DNA of 27,170 nucleotides, taken from positions 1 through 27,170 of IMG/VR virus record IMGVR_UViG_3300021964_000418. The stretch is one strand, 5' to 3'. Under the pieces are notes generated by a model. That model searched no databases. It was not told the DNA's origin and saw only the letters and a program-made list of their open reading frames with translations. Source of the stretch: a virus. Of the stretch, positions 1 to 8,420 are shown piece by piece (position 1 is the stretch's first letter; each line of letters begins with the position of its first letter). Both the position numbers and the translations under genes were made by a program.

Positions 1-13
1 AAGGTGGCACGGA

Positions 14-1675
14 ATGCCAAAGAAAACAGACTATACGGAGAGTAAAGAAATAGGTAAAACCCATTGCCCTGCTTGTCCTAGCAGCGATGGTTTTACTCTG
101 TATGATGATGGACATGGTTACTGCTTTGTATGTAACCATTATGAACGTAATGTAAATGAAAAGGAAAGTGAGATGGCTGTTGCAGCACCTCAAGTTACAA
201 GTCTAGAACTATTCGAATCACAACTAGGAGATTATCGTGGTTGTAAAGAGCGTGGCATTACAAAAACTATTGCGGAACACTACGGTGTTCGTGCAAGCTA
301 TGACAGTGAGCGTAACATTACTGCTTATAACTATCCTTATTACAAGGACAATGAGCTTATTGCTTATAAGGTAAGGACATTACCTAAACAATTTAAAACT
401 GTAGGAGACTTTAAAGATGTCTGGCCTTTTGGGTACCAAAGCTTCGGAATGGGAAGCAAACGCCTCGTCATCACTGAGGGTGAGTTCGACGCCATGTCGG
501 TTGCTCAAGCCTCATTGGATCATTATAATAAGATCTATCCTGCGATTAGTGTCGCCTCGGCTAGTAACCTCAAGAGCCTGTTGCAAGCAAGAGAATGGAT
601 TAGATCCTTCGAAGAAGTGGTATTGTTCTTTGACAGAGATGTAGCTGGTCAGAAAGCAATTAAAGATGCTGCTAATATTATTGGCATTGATAAAGTAAAG
701 ATAGCAAGTAGCACTGCTAAAGACCCTTGTGAGCTATACCAAGAGAAAGGTAAAGATGGTGTTATGCGTGCCATATGGGATGCACAACCATTTAGTCCTG
801 CTGGTATCGTAGTAGGGCATGATCCTGTGTGGGAGCAATATCTTGCTAGACGTTCTACTGAATCTGTTGCTTATCCTGATTGTCTTCGTGGCATTAATGA
901 TAAAACTAAAGGTATGCGCTTCGGTGAGATTACATTGTTTACTTCAGGTACAGGTAGCGGTAAATCAACTGTCATTAAAGAGATTGTATTAGACCTTCTT
1001 GATAAAACAGAAGATAAAATTGGTATGATTTCACTTGAAGAAAGCGTCGGTGATACTGCCGAAAAGTTTATTCAAATGAAACTTAAACGTAACTTACAAG
1101 AGTATGATGTATCTCTTGAAGAGCAAGAGGAGGCTAGTCGTGCAGTATTTGGTACTGAACAACTTGTATTACTGGATCACCAAGGCTCTGTTGGCGATGA
1201 ATCTCTTATTGATAAGATTGAGTATATGGCTCTTATGGGGTGTAAGTATCTTATCCTTGACCATATTACAATCGCTGTATCAGAAGGGGCTGAAGGTTAC
1301 ACTGGTAACGAAGCCATTGATAAAGTTATGTCAGATTTGCTTAAGCTTACTAAGAAGCATAACATATGGCTTGGGGTTATCTCTCACTTACGGAAGGTTC
1401 AAGGTGGGGGATCAACATTTGAACAAGGCAAATTACCTAGCATGGATGACATCAAAGGTTCTGGTTCAATCAAACAAATATCATTTGATATCATTGGATT
1501 TGCACGAGACATGGCTAATGAAGATGAAGACATCCGAAACACAATTAATTTTATTGTGCTTAAAAGCAGGTTTACAGGTAAAACAGGACCAGCTGGACAT
1601 ACCAAGTATAACCACGATACAACTCGATTAACTTATCACGATGAAAATGTTATTGATTTTGAGGTGCTGTCATGA
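14..1675 (+). CDS. T7 gp4-type DNA primase-helicase
   Basis: A replicative primase fused to a hexameric helicase, which primes the lagging strand and unwinds DNA at the phage fork. The 553-aa protein has a zinc-binding CxxC...CxxC finger (C18, C21, C37, C40) in a context close to T7 gp4 (SSDGFTLYDDGHGYCFVC). A TOPRIM primase core follows (TEGEFD at 154-159 and FFDRD at 205-209). A RecA-like helicase domain has Walker A SGTGSGKS at 311-318 and Walker B LILDH with D416. Length fits T7 gp4 (566 aa). An AAGGTGG ribosome-binding site lies just before ATG 14. The frame stays open to the window edge, so a longer start is formally possible, but the finger-to-start distance matches T7. Its stop overlaps the next start by 4 nt. 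It is the first complete gene of a + strand replication operon. Confidence 0.95.
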   Translation: MPKKTDYTESKEIGKTHCPACPSSDGFTLYDDGHGYCFVCNHYERNVNEKESEMAVAAPQVTSLELFESQLGDYRGCKERGITKTIAEHYGVRASYDSERNITAYNYPYYKDNELIAYKVRTLPKQFKTVGDFKDVWPFGYQSFGMGSKRLVITEGEFDAMSVAQASLDHYNKIYPAISVASASNLKSLLQAREWIRSFEEVVLFFDRDVAGQKAIKDAANIIGIDKVKIASSTAKDPCELYQEKGKDGVMRAIWDAQPFSPAGIVVGHDPVWEQYLARRSTESVAYPDCLRGINDKTKGMRFGEITLFTSGTGSGKSTVIKEIVLDLLDKTEDKIGMISLEESVGDTAEKFIQMKLKRNLQEYDVSLEEQEEASRAVFGTEQLVLLDHQGSVGDESLIDKIEYMALMGCKYLILDHITIAVSEGAEGYTGNEAIDKVMSDLLKLTKKHNIWLGVISHLRKVQGGGSTFEQGKLPSMDDIKGSGSIKQISFDIIGFARDMANEDEDIRNTINFIVLKSRFTGKTGPAGHTKYNHDTTRLTYHDENVIDFEVLS

Positions 1676-1887
1676 GTGAAACAGCTTTATATGAACAGGT
1701 AGGCTTACTACAACAACAGCTAGCTCATGCTAGACAATTAATTGAAGAGGTTACTAAAGATCGTAACAAGTATCGCAGTCAGGCGCTCATGCGTCAGGCT
1801 GCTAAAGACACTCTACAAGATGAAGTGAGGAACTTAGAAATAAAAGTACAACACTTAGAGCAACAGTTAGAGAGAGCTTATGAATAA
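1672..1887 (+). CDS. Small coiled-coil protein in the replication operon
   Basis: An unrecognised 71-aa protein. Almost its whole length is predicted by eye to be an amphipathic helix or coiled coil: leucines recur at heptad-like spacing with Gln/Glu/Arg between them (for example LLQQQLAHARQLIEEV near the start and VRNLEIKVQHLEQQLERAYE at the end). There is no membrane segment and no cysteine. The start overlaps the primase-helicase stop by 4 nt (ATGA) and its end overlaps the dCMP deaminase start by 8 nt, so it is translationally coupled and probably real. Position suggests an accessory or scaffolding role in replication or nucleotide metabolism, but no function can be assigned. Confidence 0.75.
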   Translation: MSETALYEQVGLLQQQLAHARQLIEEVTKDRNKYRSQALMRQAAKDTLQDEVRNLEIKVQHLEQQLERAYE

Positions 1888-2311
1888 ACAAGAACGCTAT
1901 GACACTATGTATATGGACATTGCACAACGAGTAGGTGAAATGTCTTATGACAGTGACACTAAAGTAGGAGCAGTAATTGTTAAGGACGGTAATATTATTT
2001 CAATGGGTTGGAATGGCACTCCAGCTGGGTTTCCTAATGAGTGTAAACATCCTGAAACAGGGGTTACATTACCTCATGTTATTCATGCTGAAGCTAATGC
2101 TATCTGCAAGCTGGCTCGTGATGGGGGCAACGGATTGGATGCCACCATTTATACCACGGTCGCGCCTTGTATGGAGTGTACTAAACTTATCTTGCAATCT
2201 GGCATCAATGAAGTTGTCATTACTAAAGCAGATGAGCGATACTTGGATGGATATAAAATTCTTAATGAGAAAGGCATGATACGATTATGCAAATCTTCTA
2301 CCAACAATTAG
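1880..2311 (+). CDS. dCMP deaminase (zinc-dependent)
   Basis: Deaminates dCMP to dUMP, feeding dTMP synthesis during phage replication. The 143-aa protein has the cytidine/deoxycytidylate deaminase zinc site: HAE with H69 as ligand and E71 as the proton shuttle, and PCMEC with C97 and C100. The segment NGTPAGFPNEC at 45-55 is typical of dCMP deaminases, as in T4 and cyanophage enzymes. Length agrees with the short bacterial and phage forms. The start lies inside the last codons of the coiled-coil gene (8-nt overlap) and the end overlaps the next small gene by 25 nt. Together with the class II ribonucleotide reductase on the other strand it indicates the phage remodels host deoxynucleotide pools. 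Confidence 0.93.
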   Translation: MNKQERYDTMYMDIAQRVGEMSYDSDTKVGAVIVKDGNIISMGWNGTPAGFPNECKHPETGVTLPHVIHAEANAICKLARDGGNGLDATIYTTVAPCMECTKLILQSGINEVVITKADERYLDGYKILNEKGMIRLCKSSTNN

Positions 2312-2550
2312 AGTCAGACCCTGATCATGTTGCATGGGTTAAATGTAAACCAGAAGATTTAGACATGGTAAAAGAAATATTTCCTGTCGAAAACTATGAG
2401 ATTTTAGTCGGAGTTAAACCAAACTTTAATCCCATAACATGTGATGTTCACACCTTAAACAATCCACCAGCCCCAACTTGGGGTGTAGATATCAGAAAGA
2501 GGACCAATGGAAGATCTGAAGGACTATCTCTTACAGAGAATAAGGAGTGA
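2287..2550 (+). CDS. Hypothetical small protein between dCMP deaminase and RNA polymerase
   Basis: An unrecognised 87-aa protein. The first half looks folded (alternating hydrophobic residues, HVAWVKCKPEDLDMVKEIF), followed by a Pro/Asn-rich stretch (NNPPAPTWGVD) and a charged tail. There is no recognised motif, membrane segment or signal peptide. It overlaps the deaminase by 25 nt and the RNA polymerase start by 44 nt. The large overlap at its 3' end means its C-terminal 14 residues are encoded by polymerase-coding DNA in another frame, so that tail may be poorly conserved. It is kept as a gene because otherwise a gap of about 195 nt would sit inside a fully packed operon. Confidence 0.6.
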   Translation: MQIFYQQLESDPDHVAWVKCKPEDLDMVKEIFPVENYEILVGVKPNFNPITCDVHTLNNPPAPTWGVDIRKRTNGRSEGLSLTENKE

Positions 2551-4624
2551 TGATCTTGGCGTTAAGCCTAGACGTAATCTACAACTAATGCGTATGATCG
2601 ATACCGATGGTGTTGACATGCTTGACTTTCTTATTGAAGATATGGTTATCTTTGCTAGGAAAGTAATACAACGCTGCTTTAAACGCAGCAAAGTAGAAGG
2701 CGAAACAGCTATTACACAAGTAAGTATGGCTGTTGGTAAACACATAATTGAAAACTGGGATCCAGACAACGTTAACTTTAGAGATCACGTTAGAGTTGGT
2801 GATCTTATTGTTGAAGCCTTTGTAATGTGTGGCTACCTTACTATAAGTGTAGGCCATATGAAGAGCCGTAAGCCAGTAACTATCCATGCCACTGAAAAAT
2901 GGGGCGAGATGGAAGCAGTTGCTGGCAAAACTGTTTGTATGAGTGAAGATCCTATCCTTCCAATTACATCTTTGTTTCAATCTAATGATCGCAGTGTTAT
3001 TAAGACTTGGGATAAATCAAAAGAAAAGAAGTTTAGAGACTACATTAATCAGCCATTTGTAAAAGCAATGAATAAACTTCAAGCTACACGTTGGCGTGTT
3101 AACTCTGATGTCCATCAGGCTATCTTAGATAACTGGGATGACTTTATTAGCAACGAAACTTTTGATGGTGAAGACGAAAAAGAAAATGAAAAGCTATATC
3201 AACGTCAAGCTTCTAAGAATAGAGAAGTTAAAGAAGTTATGGCTATCGCAAACAAATGGTTGGGTAAAGACTTTAGCTTTTATCTTGACGCTGACTATCG
3301 TGGTAGGCTGTACTATTCCGAACCTTTCTTTAACTTTCAAGGTTCCGATATCGCACGAGGACAACTAGTCTTTGCTAAAGGTAAACTCTTTAATGAGTCT
3401 GCTAGCTTTTGGTTAGGCGTACATACTGCTTGTTGTTTTAATCAGTCATATCTTGTTGAGGAGATACCTGAGTGGGTCACTACCGATTATCGTCAGGTGC
3501 TTTTAGATGAAGGTCTAGATACTATTTCAGTAGACAAGATGACACTTGAAGATAGAGCAATGTGGACTCAACAAAACATTGATGTCATTGTTGAGTTAGG
3601 TGAGATGAAATTCTTTGCAGATGAAGCTGAGAAACCTATTTCGTTTCTTGCTTGCTGTATCGAGTGGTATAAGTATGCTACTACTGAAGGTGACTTTTAT
3701 ACTCGCTTACCTATCCCTATCGATGGTGCTAATAACGGGTGGCAACACTTAGGCGCTATGTCTAAAGACGAACACACAGGTAAGCTAGTAGGCCTTGTAC
3801 CTACAGCCATTCAGAATGACTTCTATGTACAGGTAGCTAAGCGTCTTACAGAGCGTATGCCAGAGTGGTTTGAAGAACGTGAGATGCCTATGAAGCATAT
3901 TCGTAAGGGTATTGCTAAGCGTGCTGCTATGACTCGTGCATATAGCTGTGGACAAAAGAAAATGTCAGAGTCTATGTATAGTGATTGTTACCAGTATGGT
4001 TATACTGAGGAATACAATATTAATACATGGGACTGTGACGAGTTAAGTAACCAAGTAATACGATCTATCCAAGAGGTTTGTCCAGGACCGCTAGAGACTA
4101 TGCGTTATCTACAGCGTTTAGCTGAACAAGAGATAGCTAACTGGATGCGTGTCTATGGCACTGATCGTGGACATGGTATCGAGTGGACAACACTATCAGG
4201 CTTCCCTGTTGTGTATGAGTGTTATCGTACTCGACCAGTTAAAGTAGACTGTTATGGATTTAATACACCAGAAGGTGAAATACGATTTAAGCATGTTATC
4301 AGAGAGAAAACAGATATCCCTGATAGGCGTGGCTTTATGTGTGGCATTAGCCCTAACTTTGTGCATAGCATGGATGCCTCTCATATGGCTCTTGTAGTAG
4401 CTAACTGGGAAGATGACTTTGGTGCAGTGCATGATTCATTTAGTACTCATGCAGATGCAATAGAGCATCTAATGATAGACACTAGAAATAAGTTTATCCA
4501 GATGTATGACGTAGAAAACTTCTATGATGCAATACCGTTTGGCAAAGGCTTTACTGGTGATGTGCCTTCTATCGGTACACTAAATGTTAAGGAGGTAGCT
4601 AACTCTGACTACTTCTTTTGTTAA
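2507..4624 (+). CDS. T7-type single-subunit DNA-directed RNA polymerase
   Basis: A phage-specific transcriptase expected to read phage promoters, most likely those of the late - strand genes. All family signatures are visible in the 705 residues: DYRGR (263-267) followed by FNFQGSDIARG; motif A IDGANNGWQH with catalytic D406; motif B AKRAAMTRAY with K471 and Y479 (T7 K631 and Y639); PNFVHSMDASH; and motif C HDSF with catalytic D643 (T7 D812). It is about 180 aa shorter than T7 RNAP (883 aa). Most of the loss is upstream of motif A, where T7 has its promoter-binding and RNA-handling N-terminal domain. The end SDYFFC resembles the T7 SDFAFA foot. A purine-rich AGAAAGAGG ribosome-binding site precedes ATG 2507. 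It is the last gene of the + operon, unlike T7 where RNAP is the first early gene. Confidence 0.96.
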   Translation: MEDLKDYLLQRIRSDDLGVKPRRNLQLMRMIDTDGVDMLDFLIEDMVIFARKVIQRCFKRSKVEGETAITQVSMAVGKHIIENWDPDNVNFRDHVRVGDLIVEAFVMCGYLTISVGHMKSRKPVTIHATEKWGEMEAVAGKTVCMSEDPILPITSLFQSNDRSVIKTWDKSKEKKFRDYINQPFVKAMNKLQATRWRVNSDVHQAILDNWDDFISNETFDGEDEKENEKLYQRQASKNREVKEVMAIANKWLGKDFSFYLDADYRGRLYYSEPFFNFQGSDIARGQLVFAKGKLFNESASFWLGVHTACCFNQSYLVEEIPEWVTTDYRQVLLDEGLDTISVDKMTLEDRAMWTQQNIDVIVELGEMKFFADEAEKPISFLACCIEWYKYATTEGDFYTRLPIPIDGANNGWQHLGAMSKDEHTGKLVGLVPTAIQNDFYVQVAKRLTERMPEWFEEREMPMKHIRKGIAKRAAMTRAYSCGQKKMSESMYSDCYQYGYTEEYNINTWDCDELSNQVIRSIQEVCPGPLETMRYLQRLAEQEIANWMRVYGTDRGHGIEWTTLSGFPVVYECYRTRPVKVDCYGFNTPEGEIRFKHVIREKTDIPDRRGFMCGISPNFVHSMDASHMALVVANWEDDFGAVHDSFSTHADAIEHLMIDTRNKFIQMYDVENFYDAIPFGKGFTGDVPSIGTLNVKEVANSDYFFC

Positions 4625-4626
4625 AA

Positions 4627-4675
4627 AAAAATACCCCACAAGGTTTCCATATAGGATTCCCTGTGGGGTATTTTT
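4627..4675. terminator. Bidirectional intrinsic terminator between convergent operons
   Basis: A 14-bp perfect inverted repeat, AAAAATACCCCACA (4627-4640) and TGTGGGGTATTTTT (4662-4675), encloses a 21-nt loop that itself holds TCC/GGA pairs. On the + strand the stem is followed by a T-rich tail (TATTTTTATTTA). On the - strand it is followed by a run of T (the A-run 4623-4631 read in reverse). The stem lies directly after the RNA polymerase stop (4622-4624) and directly before the stop codon of the last - strand gene (4678-4680), so one hairpin can end transcription from both sides. Confidence 0.92.
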
Positions 4676-4677
4676 AT

Positions 4678-4920
4678 TTATAGTAATGCTTGTATTTCTT
4701 TTTTAGCTTCAGCACGTAATCTACCTGCTTTAGACTTTGCTTCATTAATAGGGATACCATCATTAATGTAGTTCTTAATATTTTTTTCGTACATAACATT
4801 AAGAATTGCATCATTAATTTCAGGTGTACCTGCTAAGTTAGGGTTAAGATTAAACTCTTTTACAAATTCATTATCATCAATATCTACACCTTGCAGTGCT
4901 AACCTATTAAAATTTTTCAT
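4678..4920 (-). CDS. Hypothetical small protein, last gene of the late operon
   Basis: An unrecognised 80-aa, mostly charged protein with an Asn/Asp-rich N-terminal half and a helical Lys/Ala/Glu-rich C-terminal tail (KSKAGRLRAEAKKEIQALL). It has no cysteine and no membrane segment. A good AGGAGG ribosome-binding site precedes the start, and the upstream TAG stop runs into it (TAGGAGG), 12 nt from the end of the 1156-aa gene. It is terminated by the bidirectional hairpin. Its place directly behind the proposed virion polymerase suggests a virion or packaging partner, but nothing in the sequence proves this. Confidence 0.75.
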   Translation of the reverse strand: MKNFNRLALQGVDIDDNEFVKEFNLNPNLAGTPEINDAILNVMYEKNIKNYINDGIPINEAKSKAGRLRAEAKKEIQALL

Positions 4921-4932
4921 ATAGCTATCCTC

Positions 4933-7900
4933 CTAGTTATATTGATAAGCCTTTAAAGCTAATTTTTTAAGCGCTATTGCTTTCCTTGTTTCTGAATCAG
5001 TTTTCCATTGACTAAAATCTCCAGCAATATTTTCATAATTCTCTATTGCGTTAAATAAATTAAGAAGATTTTCTCCTGAAATACTACCACCGTTTTCTGA
5101 CCAACCAAAAACTCTTGCAGCATCTAATAGTTTTTCTGCTGACCCTTTTTTACGGCGTCTACCTGTAATTGGTTGTACAATACGTTTTTGTTTTTCTTTT
5201 TCTCTTTCATTTAAAGCAACTAAGTAAGTATGCATTGAACGATGAGGTCCAGTTTCTGCTAGTAAATAAGCGCCATTAGGATTAACTGTATTTAAAAATA
5301 CTGATTTAGCTTCATTGTATCCATTAAGGATATTATTAGCTAAATTATATTTTTTGTTTACTTCCACAAAGTTTTTGTTAATTACTTGGTGATAATCTCT
5401 TACACTTGTTGCGTCTGTAATTATAGCATCATGTACAGGCAGCATAAACAATGGGTCTCTACGATTTTTATTTACATCAAGTATTGTTTGAGCCATAATA
5501 GCCGCATCAATTTGTTGAATAGAAATAACAGGTAGCTGGTTAGCAACTTCTCTACCGTAAGGCGAAGGTGGTGCTAACTCCCAATCACTTGTTTTTTGGT
5601 TAAGTCTTTTCTTACGAGCAGATCTAGCTGAGCCTGTTGGTTGTCTTGTTTTAACAGGACGCATAACAGTACCTTCAGGTGTAGGAACAGGCACTTGTAA
5701 TCCTGTTTCTGTCCATTCTTTAGATCCTAAAAATATATTAGTGCCAAGTGGTCCTTTATAAAAAGGAGTCTTACCCATCATTGACCACAACATGCCCATG
5801 CTTTGTAGTGTTTTTTGATGTTTAATATTAAGCGTACTACCTATTGTGTTTTCTATAAGCTTATTAAAGTCTTCAATCATATCCGCACGTTTATAGTTAG
5901 GGATATCTACTTCATTAGCTGCATCAATTAAAAGATTACCATACTTAGAATTAAGAAAATCAATTACTGTATCTTGGTTATAAGATGGATCTTTACCGTA
6001 CGATACCTCCATTAAAGGTGTTCTTGAAATTAATCTTACGATTGCTTTTCTTTCTTCATGGTCACTAATATTTTGTAACATTTTGTTAAAAATAGTTTTC
6101 TTTTCAGGACTATTTATAAATACCGTATCAATTGAACTTGGCATTTGATTAACGTATTGTTGTCTAATATCACCTTCTGGAATAACTGAGTCTTCCTCTG
6201 ACCTATACATTAAGCCTACTGCTTTTAATAAATCAATATTACCCATCTGCATAGCTTGGATAGCAATACCGTTCTGTTTACCATCATGTTGTGTTTGTGC
6301 TAATGGTTCAAATAAAACAGGACCATCCGTTTGTTTTGCAGCTTTCTTTGCATCTACATAGTTTGCAAAATCTACTAGCGATTGAAACTTATATCCCCAT
6401 TCTGCAGGATCTTGAAAGTCATCTATAAATTCTGGTCCAACTAATTCATTTAAAGCTTCAATATTAGTATAATCACTTTCTGCAATAGTTCTTAATTTGC
6501 TTCCTGTTTTATACCATTTAATATAGGTAGGGTTATTAGGGTCATTAATAATTCGATTAGTAGCTTTTTCAATTGCTGACCAACGCATATCTTCTGTTTT
6601 AGAAAATGCGCCAGAACGATCTTTTACTCCACCTTCTTCAGGTGTTAAAAGATTTTTACCAATAATATATTTCCAATTAGCTAGTATCTCTGATCCAGTA
6701 TCTTGAGAATTATTTAAATTCAAAGGAACACGTTTAGCGCTCCCTACAAAGTTTCTTACTAGCTTACTGTCTTGATAATTTAAAATAGTATTACGAACAA
6801 AGTATCTGCCTACTGAAGATGCATGAAACCATTTATTGTAAAATACTTTATCTCTACGTTGATCACCATCTATCATTGTTTGGAAAATCTTTTTTGCTTC
6901 GCGCCTTACTACTCTGTCTGCTTGATCTCTTGATAATGAAATGTCACCGTTATTTGTTTTTAAAGCTCTGTTATAAGCCTTTTGCCATTTCTTTTCATCT
7001 AGTCCTATCATTGCAGCCCATGGCTCATTCGAGAAAAAGCCTTCCGAAGATTGATTTGCTAAACCTATAATTGTTCCTTTATCATCTGTTTGAATAACAG
7101 AAGCTACAACTTGCATAGCAAAACCATATCGTTCTTCCATTATTTTAAGTGGCATACGAGACAGTGTATCTTTAACTTTATTTTCAATTACCATATTAGA
7201 ATCTAATTTAGATTTTTGGGAAACAGGACCAGTCCTTTCTCCTTTTAATCGCTCTAATCCTGGAATTGATTGACCGCTAATTGCTGGCGCATCTGAAACA
7301 TCTATTCGTCTTTCAGGTTGTATATCAGCTAAAAGCTCTCTTGAATTGTTAAAGAAGTCTTCTGCTTCTTTACTCATTGTGTAAAATTCAGTATCACCAT
7401 CTGCGTTTACTTCTAAAAAACCTGTATTTTTTACTGCATTCCACATAAGCGTATCAAGATAGTCTGCTTCTTCAGGTGTAAGAGTTTTGCCTGAATCACC
7501 ATAGCCGGTTACAGTTATACCATCTTGCGTTGGTGTTTGGCCTAGCTTACCAATAACGCCCCTTGCTAAATTTCCTCTAGTATAATCGCCATTTAAAATT
7601 TGACCTTGTAATTCTGAAGGTTTATCTGTATCAAAAAAGAAAGAAGCATTTTCAGATTGTGTTGAATTATATTTTCCAATTACACGTTCATCTCTTTTGT
7701 TAAGATGATCTTGAATATTCTCTAATAACTGTATAGTTAATGCGTTAGCTACTTTAGGTTTTAATTGATTAGTAGTAGTGTCTAACAAATCTTTTTGCAC
7801 TAAAGTATTTATTACACTGCGGCCTAAGTCTGTTTCGTCTCTTGTAGCAGGAATAAAAGTTTCGTCTAAATTTTCTCTAAGTCTAATACCAGTTGCAATA

Positions 7901-8403
7901 ACGTTATCAAGTGAATCTTTAGTTGATGTAGCTGTTTTAAATTTATTTCTTAACTCTGATGCTGTAGCAAAATCAAAGAAATCATCTTCTTCTTCAACTT
8001 TCATTTGCTCATAGCGAGGAGCCATAGCAAATTGTTTTTGCTGTTCAGAAGCAACTGCTCGTGCCGCTGTGACTTCATCATAACGAGTAGCGCCTTCAAT
8101 ATCAGTTACGCCTCTTGCAGCTACTGCTCTTGTAATAGGGGCTACACCACCTGACGGAGCTAAGCGATCTTCTACCGCTTGCATATCGCTAGCAGTTGGT
8201 TGCGCTGCTGTAACCACTCCTTCAGTTTGAGGTGGAGGTGCTACGCCTAACTTTTCTACAGGTGTTTTTGCAATAGTTCCTGTTTCTTGATCTAAAGTAA
8301 TCTTGCGTTTTGCTTGCTCTAGCTCTACTGCTTGTGGGGTTTGAGCAGGTGCTGCTACATTTTTAGCTGCTTGTAGTGTGTTACTAAAACTTTTTCTTGC
8401 CAT
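4933..8403 (-). CDS. Putative virion-packaged single-subunit RNA polymerase (N4 vRNAP-like)
   Basis: An 1156-aa protein in the internal-virion-protein module. The first 140 or so residues are a Pro/Ala/Thr-rich linker. Further on are diverged single-subunit RNA polymerase signatures in the right order: SSVGR (S529-R533, the T/DxxGR element) followed by NYQDSKLVR (542-550); motif A HDGKQNGIAIQ with D707; motif B RLISRTPLMEVSYG with R790, R794, Y802, G803; QQID with D966; and motif C VHDAI with H991-D992. Spacings are close to T7: A to B 87 (T7 94), B to C 198 (181), D966 to D992 26 (25). The motif B lysine (T7 K631) is replaced by R794. Length is near that of the N4 mini-vRNAP core (about 1100 aa). 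Being a second RNAP is well supported by motifs; being packaged in the virion is inferred from its place behind the transglycosylase and nuclease proteins. Alternative: a degenerate polymerase fold with only a structural role. Confidence 0.72.
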   Translation of the reverse strand: MARKSFSNTLQAAKNVAAPAQTPQAVELEQAKRKITLDQETGTIAKTPVEKLGVAPPPQTEGVVTAAQPTASDMQAVEDRLAPSGGVAPITRAVAARGVTDIEGATRYDEVTAARAVASEQQKQFAMAPRYEQMKVEEEDDFFDFATASELRNKFKTATSTKDSLDNVIATGIRLRENLDETFIPATRDETDLGRSVINTLVQKDLLDTTTNQLKPKVANALTIQLLENIQDHLNKRDERVIGKYNSTQSENASFFFDTDKPSELQGQILNGDYTRGNLARGVIGKLGQTPTQDGITVTGYGDSGKTLTPEEADYLDTLMWNAVKNTGFLEVNADGDTEFYTMSKEAEDFFNNSRELLADIQPERRIDVSDAPAISGQSIPGLERLKGERTGPVSQKSKLDSNMVIENKVKDTLSRMPLKIMEERYGFAMQVVASVIQTDDKGTIIGLANQSSEGFFSNEPWAAMIGLDEKKWQKAYNRALKTNNGDISLSRDQADRVVRREAKKIFQTMIDGDQRRDKVFYNKWFHASSVGRYFVRNTILNYQDSKLVRNFVGSAKRVPLNLNNSQDTGSEILANWKYIIGKNLLTPEEGGVKDRSGAFSKTEDMRWSAIEKATNRIINDPNNPTYIKWYKTGSKLRTIAESDYTNIEALNELVGPEFIDDFQDPAEWGYKFQSLVDFANYVDAKKAAKQTDGPVLFEPLAQTQHDGKQNGIAIQAMQMGNIDLLKAVGLMYRSEEDSVIPEGDIRQQYVNQMPSSIDTVFINSPEKKTIFNKMLQNISDHEERKAIVRLISRTPLMEVSYGKDPSYNQDTVIDFLNSKYGNLLIDAANEVDIPNYKRADMIEDFNKLIENTIGSTLNIKHQKTLQSMGMLWSMMGKTPFYKGPLGTNIFLGSKEWTETGLQVPVPTPEGTVMRPVKTRQPTGSARSARKKRLNQKTSDWELAPPSPYGREVANQLPVISIQQIDAAIMAQTILDVNKNRRDPLFMLPVHDAIITDATSVRDYHQVINKNFVEVNKKYNLANNILNGYNEAKSVFLNTVNPNGAYLLAETGPHRSMHTYLVALNEREKEKQKRIVQPITGRRRKKGSAEKLLDAARVFGWSENGGSISGENLLNLFNAIENYENIAGDFSQWKTDSETRKAIALKKLALKAYQYN

Positions 8404-8420
8404 TTTTTTTCTCCAAGGGA

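Noticed and set aside
1-53. Possible tail of an upstream gene in frame 1 (stop 43-45) or frame 3 (stop 51-53)
   Set aside because: Both frames are open from the edge but too short to choose between, and neither shows a recognisable protein end.
4196-4432. Open frames antisense to the RNA polymerase and other long antisense or shifted frames over large genes (for example 15279-15602, 15698-16144, 23324-23728)
   Set aside because: They lie wholly within well-supported genes, have no ribosome-binding sites or family features, and their compositions look like frame shadows.
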